Assembly: GCA_024305405.1 (NCBI GenBank)
Contig: JAKNDB010000109.1
Location: 4,898,001 to 4,962,000, forward strand
Length of the DNA stretch: 64,000 nucleotides
Direction: 5' to 3'
Source: Dirofilaria immitis
Lineage: Eukaryota > Nematoda > Chromadorea > Rhabditida > Onchocercidae
Under the pieces are notes generated by a model. That model made no database searches, had not been told where the DNA came from, and was given only the letters and a program-made list of their open reading frames with translations. Shown piece after piece: positions 52,192 to 64,000 of this stretch. Position 1 is the first letter of the stretch. Every line of letters starts with the position of its first letter. The position numbers and the translations under genes were made by a program.

Positions 52192-53394
52192 ATGATGACT
52201 CTTGCTGCTGGAAAAGCTGTAACACGTGTGATGCACAGATGTGAAGCAGCGAAAGCGTCTGGCTATCTTGGTGAGCACAGCAAGGACAAGGGATAAGGGA
52301 CATTCCTTAAATCAATCTTTTTTCCTTAATTAGAGCTGACATGAATTTCTAGGATCAGGTAAGGTAAAAAATTTGTCTCATTTGAATGTTATTTTCTTTA
52401 AAGTGCATGGGTCTATTTTCAGATCTCTCAGATTGCGGTGTAATGTATATTGCCGATGCAATTTATCTGGTACTGAAAGGATATGAAATCAATAAATGCA
52501 ACCTGAGGAACAACTCTCTCACCAAATTTCCTAAAAAATGGTTAAACGATTCAGTAATATGACTAGTAAGCTTATCGGCTTTATCAATTGCTTACCTCCT
52601 TAATTTTAAAATTATTCTTTAGTTAAAATAACGGATGTTTTGCATATCATTTTTCCCATTTTTATTATAAAAATATTATCGAAGAATTTATTTATCAGTT
52701 TTATTAAGATTGTTGCTCCAGTAAGTAATCAGCAAACGTCTGTTACACGAATTCCACTTGATCTGCTTCCATGTGCGCGATTGTGCGGAAATATTTATGC
52801 AGAAGATTATTAAAATTAAATCTACTGTTTTGATGGTATTAAGCTGAATTTGAGTTAGAATCAACTTGTTGGTTAATTAATAAAATCGTTTTAGGAAAAT
52901 AAGTTTGAATAGTCTAACAGTAACAAATAAAAGTTATAGTGTTCAATGTGGAAGGTAATGCGATCGAAGAATTTCCTGTTGAAGTTGGTGAATGGACTGA
53001 AATGCAAGGAATGAATTTATCAAATAATAAATTAACAACGTTTCCTGTTGGTATTTTCAACATGAAACAACTTACATATCTTGATCTTAGCGGCAACAAC
53101 ATCACCGGTAATTTTCTCTTCTTTTCCATTCATTTTATTAAAATAATATGTGTTTCAATCCGTGTACAAAATGACTTCTTATAATTTCTTGAATAGATTT
53201 CCATTATACCCCTTCATTTTACCAAGGAAGAAATACTACACTACTTTCTAGAACTAGATGTTGACCGCCTGTACACATCGTTACCGAATTTAACGCAGCT
53301 AACGTTAGTTGGCAATCCTGTGGCAGAAACAATGAAAACTGAATTGGAAAATCACGAAAAGAAGCCGAAAACATTAAGATTGTTACTTGTTTAG
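52192..53394 (+). CDS. LRRC20-like leucine-rich-repeat protein
   Basis: Small cytoplasmic protein made almost only of leucine-rich repeats; the biochemical role of LRRC20 is not known to me. Exons: 52192-52270, 52423-52565, 52940-53107 and 53197-53394, about 195 residues, near the length of human LRRC20. The start MMTLAAGKAVTRV is followed by LRR units: NLRNNSLTKFP, FNVEGNAIEEFPVEVGEW, MNLSNNKLTTFPVGIF and YLDLSGNNI, then NLTQLTLVGNPV near the C-terminus. The A6 run at 52533-52538 must be A7 to reach the donor at 52566; the repaired segment then matches LRRC20 in length across the junction. Exons 3 and 4 disagree by one reading phase, so one more break or a different splice site exists there. 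The start follows an acceptor-like CTTCAG (52181-52186). Confidence 0.78.
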
Positions 53395-53547
53395 TTTAAA
53401 CTAAACTGATCTCTCACATTGTTTGCACAGTGCTATTATTAACTAGTAAAGTAATATTGATTTTTACTCTCCTTGTTAATCAAAAATTTCGATCAAGTAT
53501 TTGAAATGTAACTTCTCATTGTTGTATAGTAGCTCTTAGCGATTTCA

Positions 53548-53553
53548 AATAAA
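53548..53553 (+). terminator. AATAAA poly(A) signal of the LRR gene
   Basis: Canonical hexamer 154 bases after the TAG stop of the LRRC20-like gene, the first on this strand. Confidence 0.6.
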
Positions 53554-53604
53554 AGCATTTGTACACTTAAAAAATTTTACGTCAAGTAATTCCTTGGTAT
53601 TGCT

Positions 53605-53802
53605 TTGTATTGTTATGATTTAAAAATAACCCTTTCTCTGGCTTGTGCAAAAAGTGAAAATAAAGACGAGATTCATATATGCAAAACCTTGTTTGAACAT
53701 GATTTACAAGTTATGGATCTTCCTTGCGAGCATTTGCAGATTTTGCAAGTTTGCGACTCCATTCTGATTGTCGGAAAGACCGAAGTAATTTATAAGTTCT
53801 AA
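53605..53802 (+). other. Orphan open stretch, possible terminal exon
   Basis: Opens without an ATG and ends in TAA at 53800-53802. The residues (SENKDEIHICKTLFEHDLQ, then VMDLPCEHLQILQVCDS, ILIVGKTEVIYKF) are well mixed and look like a folded protein end, unlike the low-complexity open stretches around it. It lies just after the LRR poly(A) signal, so it is not part of that gene. I recognise no family and see no upstream exon. Confidence 0.3.
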
Positions 53803-56800
53803 AATATCTCTATAACTAAAGTACTTTTGTATTTCGGAATATGTGTTATAGAAATTTTTATATTAATTGTTCTCAGTCACATAGAATATTCTTTGTTGGA
53901 TAATTCAATTCACAATTTTAAAGAATATTGTAAATGATTAACATCAAACAACACTCTTTGTACTCGCGATTTCATCTCTTAAGATTCATCTATTGCATGT
54001 TAGACGATTTATTACAACTTTATTCATTGTATGTCTATATGATTCTTTGTTAGAACTAGTTTCATCTATCAAATGAATACATGATTCTTTGTTTATGTGT
54101 TCAATTATCTGTTACATCGAATGCTTATCAACTCAGTTAGTAAAACTTTGACTTGAAGCCTATTCTTTATCAACTCCCAGGCAAATTTAGAAACGACTAT
54201 TCCACTATGAATAATTAGTAAGAAATCTTCGTTATTGGATTATCATATTGTACTACTACTGTTAATCTTCTGCGAAAAGTAAATTCTTATAATTATTATT
54301 GTACGTGAAACAAATGAAAAAAAAAACTTCACGACACTGATAGTCCACATTTCTAAGCATATCCGTAATTCGAGGTACGAATGTTCCCAATCAGTGAATG
54401 CATATCTTTCTCAATCATTTTTCTGTCATTGCTTGATAACAAATATATATATCAATCATAATAGCAGATTGTAGAGTTTTTGTGTTTTGTTCTTACCTTT
54501 ATTGTGTTTGAGACCACAAGTTGTATCATTGTGGATATATTTATCAAAAAAAAAGTGGTGAAAATGTGCCCCCACAAGACACGGTCATATATTAGCTCTC
54601 CGAAAGAAGCTCATAATAATGCCATCTAATTGATATGCATTTTTCAATAACTAAGGAAGACAAAAACACTGCTTAAAATTTTTTCGTTTAGAAAAGAAGT
54701 TTTGCACAGTGTAATGGTTTGAAATGAGCAAAGGATAACAGCAATACACAACAAAGTGCTATCGAAAAATATTGTTTTCAAATTATTAAGAAATACATTT
54801 GCTATAATGTAAACATTGTAACATCCTTACTACCCGACGGAATAACCGAAATTTTATAATAATGAATATGTTGAAAATAATCGAAATATTTGTATTATTA
54901 AATATCTCGGTATGATAAAAGAATTTTGTAATATAAAATTTGTTTTCATATTCCCTAACAAAAATTTATCGCTTTGAAGATCAATCTTATAATTGTTGAA
55001 TGATGTTATTTTAAAGCATTGTAACCAATCAGATTTTTACCTATCATCTTCCAGGTCATAGGGCGTTGCTTAAAGCATTGTAAACTATCAGAATAAAAGC
55101 GGAAGTTAACGGTTGAGAGGTCAGCGTTCGTATCCATTCATACGCATATCTTTCTTGGCGCTACTACTTAACTTATCCTTACTGCGCTCACAAATTCAAC
55201 TCCATAACTCCAAAATCAATAAGTCTCAAATAATTCCCCACAATTAAAGAAAATTCAACCTCTCGATTAGATTACTGATACTCTTCAACGAATTTATGTG
55301 TCGTAGTTGCGACGGATAAAATCTGTCATAATAATAAAACTTCGCTACACAACTAATCTCTATCCATGTTTCCAGTTTCTCAACAACACAGGATAAACCT
55401 TTTATGATACTATTCATATTAGCTTAATATTTATTGAACACATATTAAAGTAAAAACTTCCATTTTTTTACAGATGTGAATTTAATAAACAAATGCGTAG
55501 AATGTGTTTTTCATAATTTTATCAAATTGATCAGATTATCAAAAATTGCCATACTATGTACCAAAACATCTAGGCGGTTTTTAAAAATACTAAAAGACTG
55601 AATCCTAGTGAAAGGAAGTAAAATAATAATCTATTTTTAGTAATTCGAACGCATATGCTGAAGTCAAAATCCTTGGCTGTTTAATGCGCAGCAAGTTTCT
55701 GACTTCTACAAATGCATATATAATAAGTGCTCCATTAACACAAAAATTGGCACATATATGGTAAATAAAAGACAAGAGATATGGAAAATGCAAGTAAAAA
55801 GTACCAGTACCATATACAAATAACGTATGAAAAAATTCTCTGTGTCTGAGCAATACAGTGATGCAAGATGGCAGCTTTCGTGAATTATTTATTTGCCCTT
55901 TCTTAATAAAATGTAAGAAAAACAGTGAAACATTTAGGTAAGAAAGTCGTATTGCTTAGTAAAATTGGAGCAAATATCAGCTCGATAAGATCATGTCGGT
56001 TATTATTGAGTTATCATGAGGAAATTAGAAAGTAATAATCGATCACTAGAACGAAGAGTCTTTTAGGAGTTATAAAAACTGTCTCAAAGAAATGTAGAGA
56101 AGAGACGCGGAACAATAATTATGGAAATAAGATAGAAACAGAAATAGGATAAATAATATAATATGCTTATATGAATGGTTTCAGTATGTTCAATATTGAG
56201 AGAATAATATGATGATGAATTTGAGCAACAGTTGAAACAATAGAACTTGATATTTTTTGACGAATGCACAACTCATTCATTGTGCATACTGGTCAGATGT
56301 GCTAAGTTCCATTTTTGTTGCGGAAACATAGATATCTTTTACTAAAGAAGTAACTTGCATATTATTTATCATCTTTCACTCTTAGACCGATCAATTGCGT
56401 ATGTTAGTTGCAGATTCATATTAAATTGGTATGTTGGTTGAAGATTCATAGGAAATACAAGCACAATATGTTCGATAGATTACAGTAGATTAATGAGATA
56501 CAGTAATGAGAATTTTTTTGCACGCAGCGCTGTTTACAAGTTTTTAAACGATGTTTTCTGGATTCGAGATTTCACCTGAATGAAAACCATGTATTAAATA
56601 AACATTTTGAAAGCAAAAATCTTTTCTTTTAATAACAATCTCTTTTCATCTTCATTTGTTTCTATGAAATTCATATTACAGCAACTGTAGGACTTCTTCT
56701 CACTTGTTAGCGCTTAATGCGCATAATTTCAACATGCATGCACAAATTATTTATATTCGTTTCATTATAAGGTGATAGCTATCTTTCAAAGCTTAATATG

Positions 56801-56842
56801 TAAATTTAAGAAATTACATTTTCGAAATAAAATTTATGCAGA

Positions 56843-56898
56843 TGTAAAATCAAACCATGTGTGGATTGCATGTAAAGTCAAACCATGTGTGGATTCCA
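56843..56898. repeat. Tandem duplication, 28-base unit
   Basis: Copies 56843-56870 and 56871-56898 share TCAAACCATGTGTGGATT and differ at two positions. Located 0.7 kb upstream of the first recognisable NYN exon. Confidence 0.92.
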
Positions 56899-57633
56899 GT
56901 CAGCTTAAATATGAAATAATTTCTAGAAGGAGTCATGCATTTGATCAGTGTTGGTTGTGACCGGTCACTTCATTAGTGCAGAATCGTTTCCTGTTTAATA
57001 CCAGTGTAGACATGTGCGCTGCAGAGCAAGATCGAATTCCGATGGTCATCTTTTTTTCCGCCTTACCATTCATATTTTTATCGTCCTAGATGATCAGACA
57101 GTTCTATATTGCTTCAGCTAAGATATTCAGTGAAGAAAAAAAAAGCTGTGACTTGAAAAGTGAATCACAAAAGAAATTTCTGTAATCCGACTTTAACTAT
57201 ATCAGAAGCGCTGTCGAACATGATACTTTAAGACACGGAATTTTCAATGCTGTACAATAAATATTTCTCCACAGTAATTAATGCTTATACTGAAATAAAA
57301 AGCAGCACTGTACTGATTAATCATATTTAAAAATTCTTATAGTTTTTACTCAGAAATGAAAATGGTTTTTATTACTACCTGAATATAATATACACCCAGA
57401 CATTCTTCATGTTTTTAAATATAAAATGAACATCGGCAAAAAAATTATTTTCTTTTATCCTTTATCCTTTAATGTGACCTTAATTTTTGTATAAGATTTT
57501 TGATTTGTAAAGGTTATTTGCAGATATCTCTCTTTGGCAAAATATAAAAATTTCATTAGTGTGAAAAAAAATTTGACATAATGAAAAAATTTTATAATGC
57601 CAAATATTATCCAGAAATTACACAAATTTGCAG

Positions 57634-60600
57634 GTTGAACAAGTGCCTTTATCGTTAATTTGTTCCAGTACATCAGAAAAGATAACAGAACGTAACCAGA
57701 ATCGCCTCCTTCGTCCCGTCTTTATTAATGGTGTTGAAGTTGGCTTCGCGTAAGCGATCCTGTCTTTAAATTTAAATTTACGAGTTATTCAATCCGAAAT
57801 TGATGCATTTTTAATTTATCCAACATCCAGTATTTCCTTGTTAAAAGTTTGAAAAATTCATAGAAGCTAGCAATGAGCTTGAAAATCACAGAGAAATAAT
57901 AACAACTATTATGAGGTTTTGCTGAATTCGATTTGTTCGTTGATATTAATTCCATATCATCTGTTTTTAAGAAGTGGCTTTAATACCTTTGTTTTTTTCA
58001 ACCATTTTCTTGGCTACTATTTCCTTTGTCTCAGCAATAATTTAAGGATAATCAATAAAAAATTTATTTAGCTATTCTCAAAGTGAAAATACAGTGAAAA
58101 AATTAAGCGCGCGCGGAATAACAATTACCTTGTGGTATTTTATATCACGTGGTCATCAAGCACAAGCACTTTTACCATTTTGCTTTAAAAGCTATCCAGA
58201 TAAATCAGATCACTGGGATGAGCTTATGGCTCTTTATCGCATGAATCTGCTTGAATTTACTCCAGGTTATCATTTATTTATTCATTCTTCTCAAAATTCT
58301 TCTTAAATTAAGGGTGCGATGAAATCTGGTTTATTTATGTTATTTATCTAAAGATAATTGTGGAAAATAACATTTATTTTTAGAGCAACAGTTAGAGATT
58401 GTTTTGAGAAAAATGAGACAAAACTGAATTTAAAATATGAAATGTTTGTGAAAATAATTTCAATCGGAGTAGCAGTACATGTTCTATTATTTTCAAAATT
58501 ATTGCAAAGAAACTCTTACTTGAGTGATTCAAAATAGTTCAAAAATCTGAAACAGTGAACTTCTCCAACATGTGAAGGGATGCAATTGTCGAACGGAAAG
58601 TATAACATATTGTATGATAAACGATGAGGACTTCAGGGTTTGGTACTGATAAGTATGTAGAAGTAAATCGTATCATGGCAAAGCGTGCCCGCGAATATGG
58701 TGGTTGTATGGTGGCACGATCACAAATGCACATTATTGTTGAACAGGATCCACTGCTTGATCGTACTGTTGAAAAGAAGTACTACATTTATTGCTTTTAG
58801 ATACTCATTGGTGGTATCATATCAACTTTTACCTTTTTTATTTTGGATACCCGAAAATTTTGGAACTTAAAAATATCAAAAAGCATGAGGACAATTTTTT
58901 CTTTACTTAAGATCATGCAAATCAGTATGAATTAAACATCAAGCCGAACAAAAAAATTTTCACACTAGGACAAAGGTTGAGATACTTAATGAAAGATCAC
59001 ATATAAGCAACACATCCAGTCATCTTTACTCATCTACTATATTCCGAATTTTATAGATTAACAAAAATTAAAAATTTCTCAGATATACTGCGTGGCAATA
59101 TGAAGATTTTTTTTTATATCTCGTGAAAACTTATATGTGTTTTACATGAAAATTATTATTTCTAAGCGGTTGATTCATTTCAGATTGCTGATGCCGTCTT
59201 TCAATGGAAATGATCTCATTTTTTCCAATTGATGGGCCTCTTGGAAGGAACGGATATACTTTTGAAGTATATAGAGTGCTTTTTTTTTTTTTTAATATTA
59301 CCATTTACAAGTGAAATATTTAATACGATCATTTTGATAAGCTGAACTTTACAAGATTTTCGAATTTTGAGAAGAGAATTTTTATACGACATATTCAGGA
59401 CACGCTCACATGTGCATTCGAGGATCCAGAATGGCCACGTTGTGTTTTGCAACAAATGAATCTCCGCGATCAACGAATCTGGATGACTAATCTAGCTGAT
59501 ATCACTCGAAACGGTAAACGCTTCTGTTTATTTAAATTCTCTTCCATTTTTCTAAAATCCTGTGAAAAGTATTGTTACATTTCAGCCAACTGGATAAAAA
59601 CTGCCACCAGAGTATGCAACTATCAGTTGTTGAATTTCGTCACCCTTCCCTCAGAATACCCTTCACATGAAGGATCGTTATTCCAGCTTCATCCTTCTGA
59701 GACGAATCCACCCGAAAATCGTGGATTTTCTAAACTGCGACGCCGAACACAACGCATTCGCTTTTTGATGAGTATGTGCATTTGAGCATAATCATGTTAT
59801 AATTGCTTCTCTGTGAAATCGGTGAAATGCTAAAGAATTATTTAGAGATTTACAGTAAGACATGAAGTTCGAGTAAGTGACTCTCACATGTTTAGAAATT
59901 TAATGCTAGACATTTTTAGCAGTGGACATAACCAGCGACCAGGTTACAATAACACTGATATGAATCATTTTTCAAGTCGTCACAAAAGCTGGACATCGAA
60001 GCATAGCTTTTTCGATTCAAACTATTACTTTGTGCCTTCATATCGACGGAATCCACACAAACATAATGAAGTATTTTGTATTATTAGCAACTAATTTTGA
60101 TAATTTGGTCGTTTTTCGGTAAAAGATGGCTAAATTTTTAGAATGGAATAAATAATGTGAAAAATGACTGAAACTAATATTCAGTGATTATTCTCCATAA
60201 TTGTAGTTGTCAAATTTCTGACGTCATTAATTCCATACTAGGCAATCAGTCCGTTATAAGATCCGCACAGAATTTCCTTGCTTTGTCTCATCCATCATTG
60301 TAGAATAGACTTAAATATAATCCAGCATTATGAAGATAGCTCATACTACAGCTATAATATTCATGATTTGAAGACTGTCTCCGTATTACTGCTACTTCTG
60401 GCGTTGAAGAGTTATTATAACCTTTACGTTATCAGACTTATTATTATATATTATCCAGACTTATTACTATATAACTATTATCCTTCAAGTTTCAAGTGTA
60501 CATTCATAAACCAATATACATTAACTTAGGGACAGCATGTGAAAATTATAACATACGCTATTAACAACGTAGCGATGTAAAGGGATTATTTAAAAACATG

Positions 60601-61815
60601 GTCTTAGCATAAATAGCATGAAATAAAAAATAAACTATATTTCATAACAACTCTCAAATTATCTTCATAAATTCAGTAATTCCGAATTTAAGACACAGTT
60701 ATTAAATAATTCTATTTCTGAGTGAATACTTGAAGTGCTATCAAAAACTATTTCAAATAATCTAAACATTTAACTAAAATTCTTTCCTAATTTCTCAGGT
60801 TTCGGTGCTGAAACTTCCCATCAGAATTTTTCTGAATAAAGCTTTCTGAACAAAGAGATAAAACGGAATGAAAATATTTTCAGAAAAAGTGAGTTACATT
60901 GGTCGACCTAATTCAGTTTATCGCTTAATTACCCCATCGCATACTTCGGCTAACAATGATGCAGAAAGTGAAAGATGTAGTGGTCGACAGAAACCGGAAG
61001 CAGCCGATAATCTTAATCATCTTGCTAATGTTTTTGGATATAGTGGAGCAAGTTTTGAATTATAACATTATAAGCTACCACAATAGAATTAATTTTAAAG
61101 ACACAATTTACTCTGGTAATGAACCTTTCGTACGCCTTCTTCATTTTCTATTGCTTGTCGAGTTAATATATACTTGGTCCCTTAAATGAAAACATACTGT
61201 GCAACAATATATTGAATATAAAGACCACGTATTACCTGTTATTTCCGAGCGAATGAAATCACTAATCAATAGTCTTTCCAGGCTAAGTCAATTTGCAGCC
61301 GAAACCCAAATCTAGTTACAATAGAAGATGGCCCGAACAAACTGGCCCATTCATTACTTGAGAAAACTGAGCAAGAGAAAAAGCAAAATGTGAAGAATGA
61401 TGACAGTAGTAAGAAGGATAAGAATGAGGAACAGGAGCAAAATCGGGAGAAAGAACAAAAGGAGTACAAGGATGAAGACGAGGATAAAAAGTTGCCAAAA
61501 GGCACTGCGCCAATGTTTGTTTCTCCAGAAGAGACCAAGCAACACTCGAGCGATATTGTGGAAAATACGATTGCTGTTCCGAATGATGGCGAAAGAGGTC
61601 AACCTGTATTGCGTAAAGACAATAATATTGCGTCCTTCATCACTGATGCTGAACTGGAAATTGAATTGAAAGATAGAGCTGCCATTTGCTCCAGTTGTAA
61701 TGATACTGAATCCGTTGCTGTTAGAATCGGCAATGGAAATAGTGACCTCATTTACTTCTCGGATTCTGAACTGGAAAATGAAAACGATCACCCCTTCGTG
61801 AAGCCGAAATATTGA
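57634..61815 (+). CDS. NYN/Zc3h12a (Regnase)-type protein, likely nuclease-dead
   Basis: Related to the Regnase RNases, which degrade mRNAs in the cytoplasm through a PIN/NYN fold. Exons: 57634-57749, 58095-58265, 58637-58778, 59184-59266, 59399-59513, 59586-59775, 59920-60070, 60884-61047 and 61282-61815. The first is internal, so the N-terminus is missing. The NYN domain runs from LLRPVFINGVEVGFA through LSARGITITLWYFISRGHQ, LLEFTPG, GTDKYVEVNRIMAKRAREYGG and MPSFNGNDLIF to DGPLGRNGYTF, aligning along its whole length with Regnase. The first catalytic Asp is Asn (FING for VIDG), the following SN is VE, and the SDG...SND region reads YGG...ARS; only the Asp of TDKY remains. No CCCH zinc finger follows. 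The C-terminal half is basic, then very acidic (exon 9: DEDEDKKLPKG, FSDSELENEND). Frame repair is needed at runs 58097-58102, 59219-59224 (each one base too many) and 60884-60888 (one short). Confidence 0.8.
61048..61281 (+). other. Candidate GC-AG intron in the NYN gene
   Basis: In frame, AGT GGA is followed by GCAAGT, and TCTTTCCAG ends at 61281 where a 178-codon open exon begins in phase 0. Without this splice the protein would stop at 61063-61065 (ASFEL), leaving the long acidic open stretch without a gene. Confidence 0.5.
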
Positions 61816-61921
61816 TGTAAATCATGTTAGCCATGCTTCGTCTTGATAATTTCCTTATTACTTTCTTCTTTTTATGTCTATCTATGCAATTGGTTTTCAC
61901 ATTTAAATGGGAGCTATATTA

Positions 61922-61927
61922 AATAAA
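61922..61927 (+). terminator. AATAAA poly(A) signal of the NYN gene
   Basis: Canonical hexamer 107 bases after the TGA at 61813-61815, followed by a T-rich region. It supports the acidic exon as the true 3' end of a transcript. Confidence 0.7.
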
Positions 61928-64000
61928 CATTTTTCATTTTTCTTTCGGTTCTCAAAAAATGTATCCTTCATCGTCGATGTTTTTTTCTTTCCTTTTTTTT
62001 TTTTTTGAATTTTGTGGTTTTCTTCAACTTTTAAGATAGCAGTATCATAAATTACTGATCTCAGTTAAAAAATAAGTATTAAAAATGAGCTTATGCCTAT
62101 GTTTTATAGAAGTCAAATATGGCTTCTATAGTGAAAATATTTTTTTCTTACGTTGCTCAAGATACACAGAGTTGCAAATTATTTCCACTTAAGCTTCAAA
62201 CGTTGTCAGACACAAAGTCTAAAGACACCGGTCTCAAACTTGGGTAATTAAGCTTTTGATACGATAAGTTATTCTAACATGGCAACGAACTCAACGATTG
62301 AGATTTCGATAAGATAAATTAATAACGGAAACAATATGAAAAGCGAGACTCAATATGATCCTCGATATTATCCATCTTACTAACCTCATGGACTCCATTT
62401 GGCGAAAATAATGTTGATGTGGAGCTCTTTGCGCCATCCCGAGATGAATTCTGAGGTCACCAGAGTTATCGCCTTTATTTGAAGCGCATAGACAAGACAA
62501 TATGATTTACAACGTCTTGACCTACAAATTAATGCATTCCTAATATATTCACTTATGAATTATCGGTTTATATGGAAAAATATTAATAATGACTTAAATA
62601 TGGAAATTAAACGAACCGGCTTTTTTGTAGTGGCAATATAAATTCAATACAGTCATCAACAGTATCAACACTGAGGAGTTCGTTACATTCAAATCATAGC
62701 AAAGAGTAAATTTTTTTTATAATAAACGCAGTGCGCAATAATTCCGTTGCCGAATGCCGTCTCTTTGATAAAGTCCATATTACTAAAACTGACTGATCGC
62801 GTTGAAGCATGAATGTAGTAAAAATTCGCTGGTAAACGATTTGACAATTGATAGCCCACAATAATTATTCATCCATGCGATATTTCCGGTCACCACAATT
62901 TTTAAAGATTTTCATTTAATCTCTGCATTCAAAAGCTCAAGAACGGCACATTAGACATCTCAAGTTATGAAACGAACACACCCAAGATCTGTTGCGAATA
63001 AAATTTCACGGAGGCACCGAAAGGGAATGAAACTGTTGAATATAACCGTCCTGCCGGATAATAGTTTTGCTAATCATTGAAGAGACGATATTCACCCTCA
63101 ATTACATTTATAGAAATACAGGAAAGAAATATACTGAATTCCGTTGTAAATCGAATTTAATTTTGAATTCATCAACGCGTAGCCTACTTTAAATGTAATG
63201 AATGACGAGACAAGCAGTGACATCCGACACTCGCACCCAGTCCAATTTGAATCTCTATCTTGAATCTATGAATTTCTGAATTGTCCTATAAAAATCTGGC
63301 GTTTTATGACATTTCCAAAATGAATAAATTAAAAACACTATAACCACTCAGTAGAAAATGCAGCGTTAAAAATCATTCGTTGCCAAGGAAGTAATCAACT
63401 GAAATAAAACATTTAGGATATCGCCCGTAATTCATTACAAAAATGATCATAATATATGGAAATTTTCCTATTAACCAATTTAGAGCTGATATTCCTTGAA
63501 ACATTTAATCCGCCCTTCCCCTTCCTTTTTTTCTCTAAACTAATCTCAAGCCATTTGAGTTAAAATTTCGTCTGACAGCTACAATATCTGTACCGACTTT
63601 ATTGCTTCGATTGCTTTGATTTTTCATGTATCCCTTGAAAAATAAATGTAATGGAGTTAAAACTTTTTCTTCCATAAAAACAAAATATTTTGATTACAAA
63701 TAAAATCAAAACTGATGCAAAATGTATAAAATATCTCGCATCTTCATCATAATACAATAAAGAGATGATATGCGTTCCAAATCCTACATAATTTTTTTTC
63801 CTCATGGTAACAAATGCTAAAAAGTTCAAAATCGCCTCTAGAGTATTGTGCTTCAAATGAGGCCGGATTGCACCTGTTTCGTTCTTTCTTCAAAATATAT
63901 ATAAAACTACATAAAACAAAATTTGTATTACTATATAATAACACGAAAGTAAAAATTCTGCAATATCAAGATTACGGTTGATGAACGTTCACTAATAGCT
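61928..64000. other. Right flank, no gene recognised
   Basis: AT-rich sequence with poly-T tracts near 61978-62006. Two overlapping minus-strand open stretches at 63599-63944 read the same DNA in different frames; neither shows a motif, a start in context or a splice partner, so I do not call them. Confidence 0.5.

Larger units (their letters stand above)
53395..57633. other. LRR-NYN intergenic region
   Basis: About 4.2 kb with no recognised gene except one orphan open stretch at 53605-53802. A minus-strand hydrophobic stretch (55605-55853) has no family motif. The unseen 5' exon(s) of the NYN gene should lie in the right-hand part; 56772-56960 is open on the plus strand but mostly consists of a tandem duplication. 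Confidence 0.5.

Noticed and set aside
61266..61791. Minus-strand open stretches antisense to the acidic exon
   Set aside because: They are Leu/Ser/Phe-rich mirrors of the Lys/Glu/Asp-rich plus-strand exon, which has an acceptor, stop and poly(A) signal.
63599..63944. Overlapping minus-strand open stretches at the right edge
   Set aside because: Two frames of the same DNA, no motif, no splice structure; might belong to a gene beyond the window but this cannot be supported.

Overview
The window is nuclear DNA of a nematode. It is strongly AT-rich, its genes are split by many introns with TTTTCAG-type acceptors, and every recognisable gene is a metazoan family. Compactness and base composition fit a clade III (filarial or other spirurid) worm, but nothing here fixes the species. 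I see no bacterial, viral or transposase gene.

Layout. 1-3246: no gene seen, with an ATT-rich microsatellite. 3249-8185 (+): a compact Prickle (PET domain, three LIM domains, C-terminal CaaX box) in nine exons with an intact frame. 9097-10965 (+): a BTB-domain protein with a Cys-rich tail. 12694-16342 (-): a ZIP (SLC39A8/A14-like) metal transporter. 16343-33585: about 17 kb without a recognisable gene between the ZIP and plexin 5' ends, holding near-perfect hairpins and short tandem duplications. 33722-46058 (+): a full plexin (Sema, three PSI, IPT repeats, one TM, split RasGAP-like domain) in 33 exons. 46059-52191: no recognised gene. 52192-53394 (+): an LRRC20-like leucine-rich-repeat protein. 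57634-61815 (+): an NYN/Zc3h12a (Regnase)-type protein whose predicted active site is largely lost. The tail of the window has no gene I recognise.

Common threads. Prickle (planar polarity) and plexin (semaphorin receptor) both act in cell and axon guidance and lie about 25 kb apart. I see no operon-like spacing; the genes look individually transcribed. Two properties stand out across genes. First, there are three well-supported GC-AG introns with the donor GCAAGT, plus one candidate. Second, many one-base frame breaks lie in mononucleotide runs of four genes and are restored by changing the run by one base. That is best explained by homopolymer-length errors in the assembly rather than by pseudogenes. 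The splice models below are hand-built from reading frame, intron phase and family similarity.
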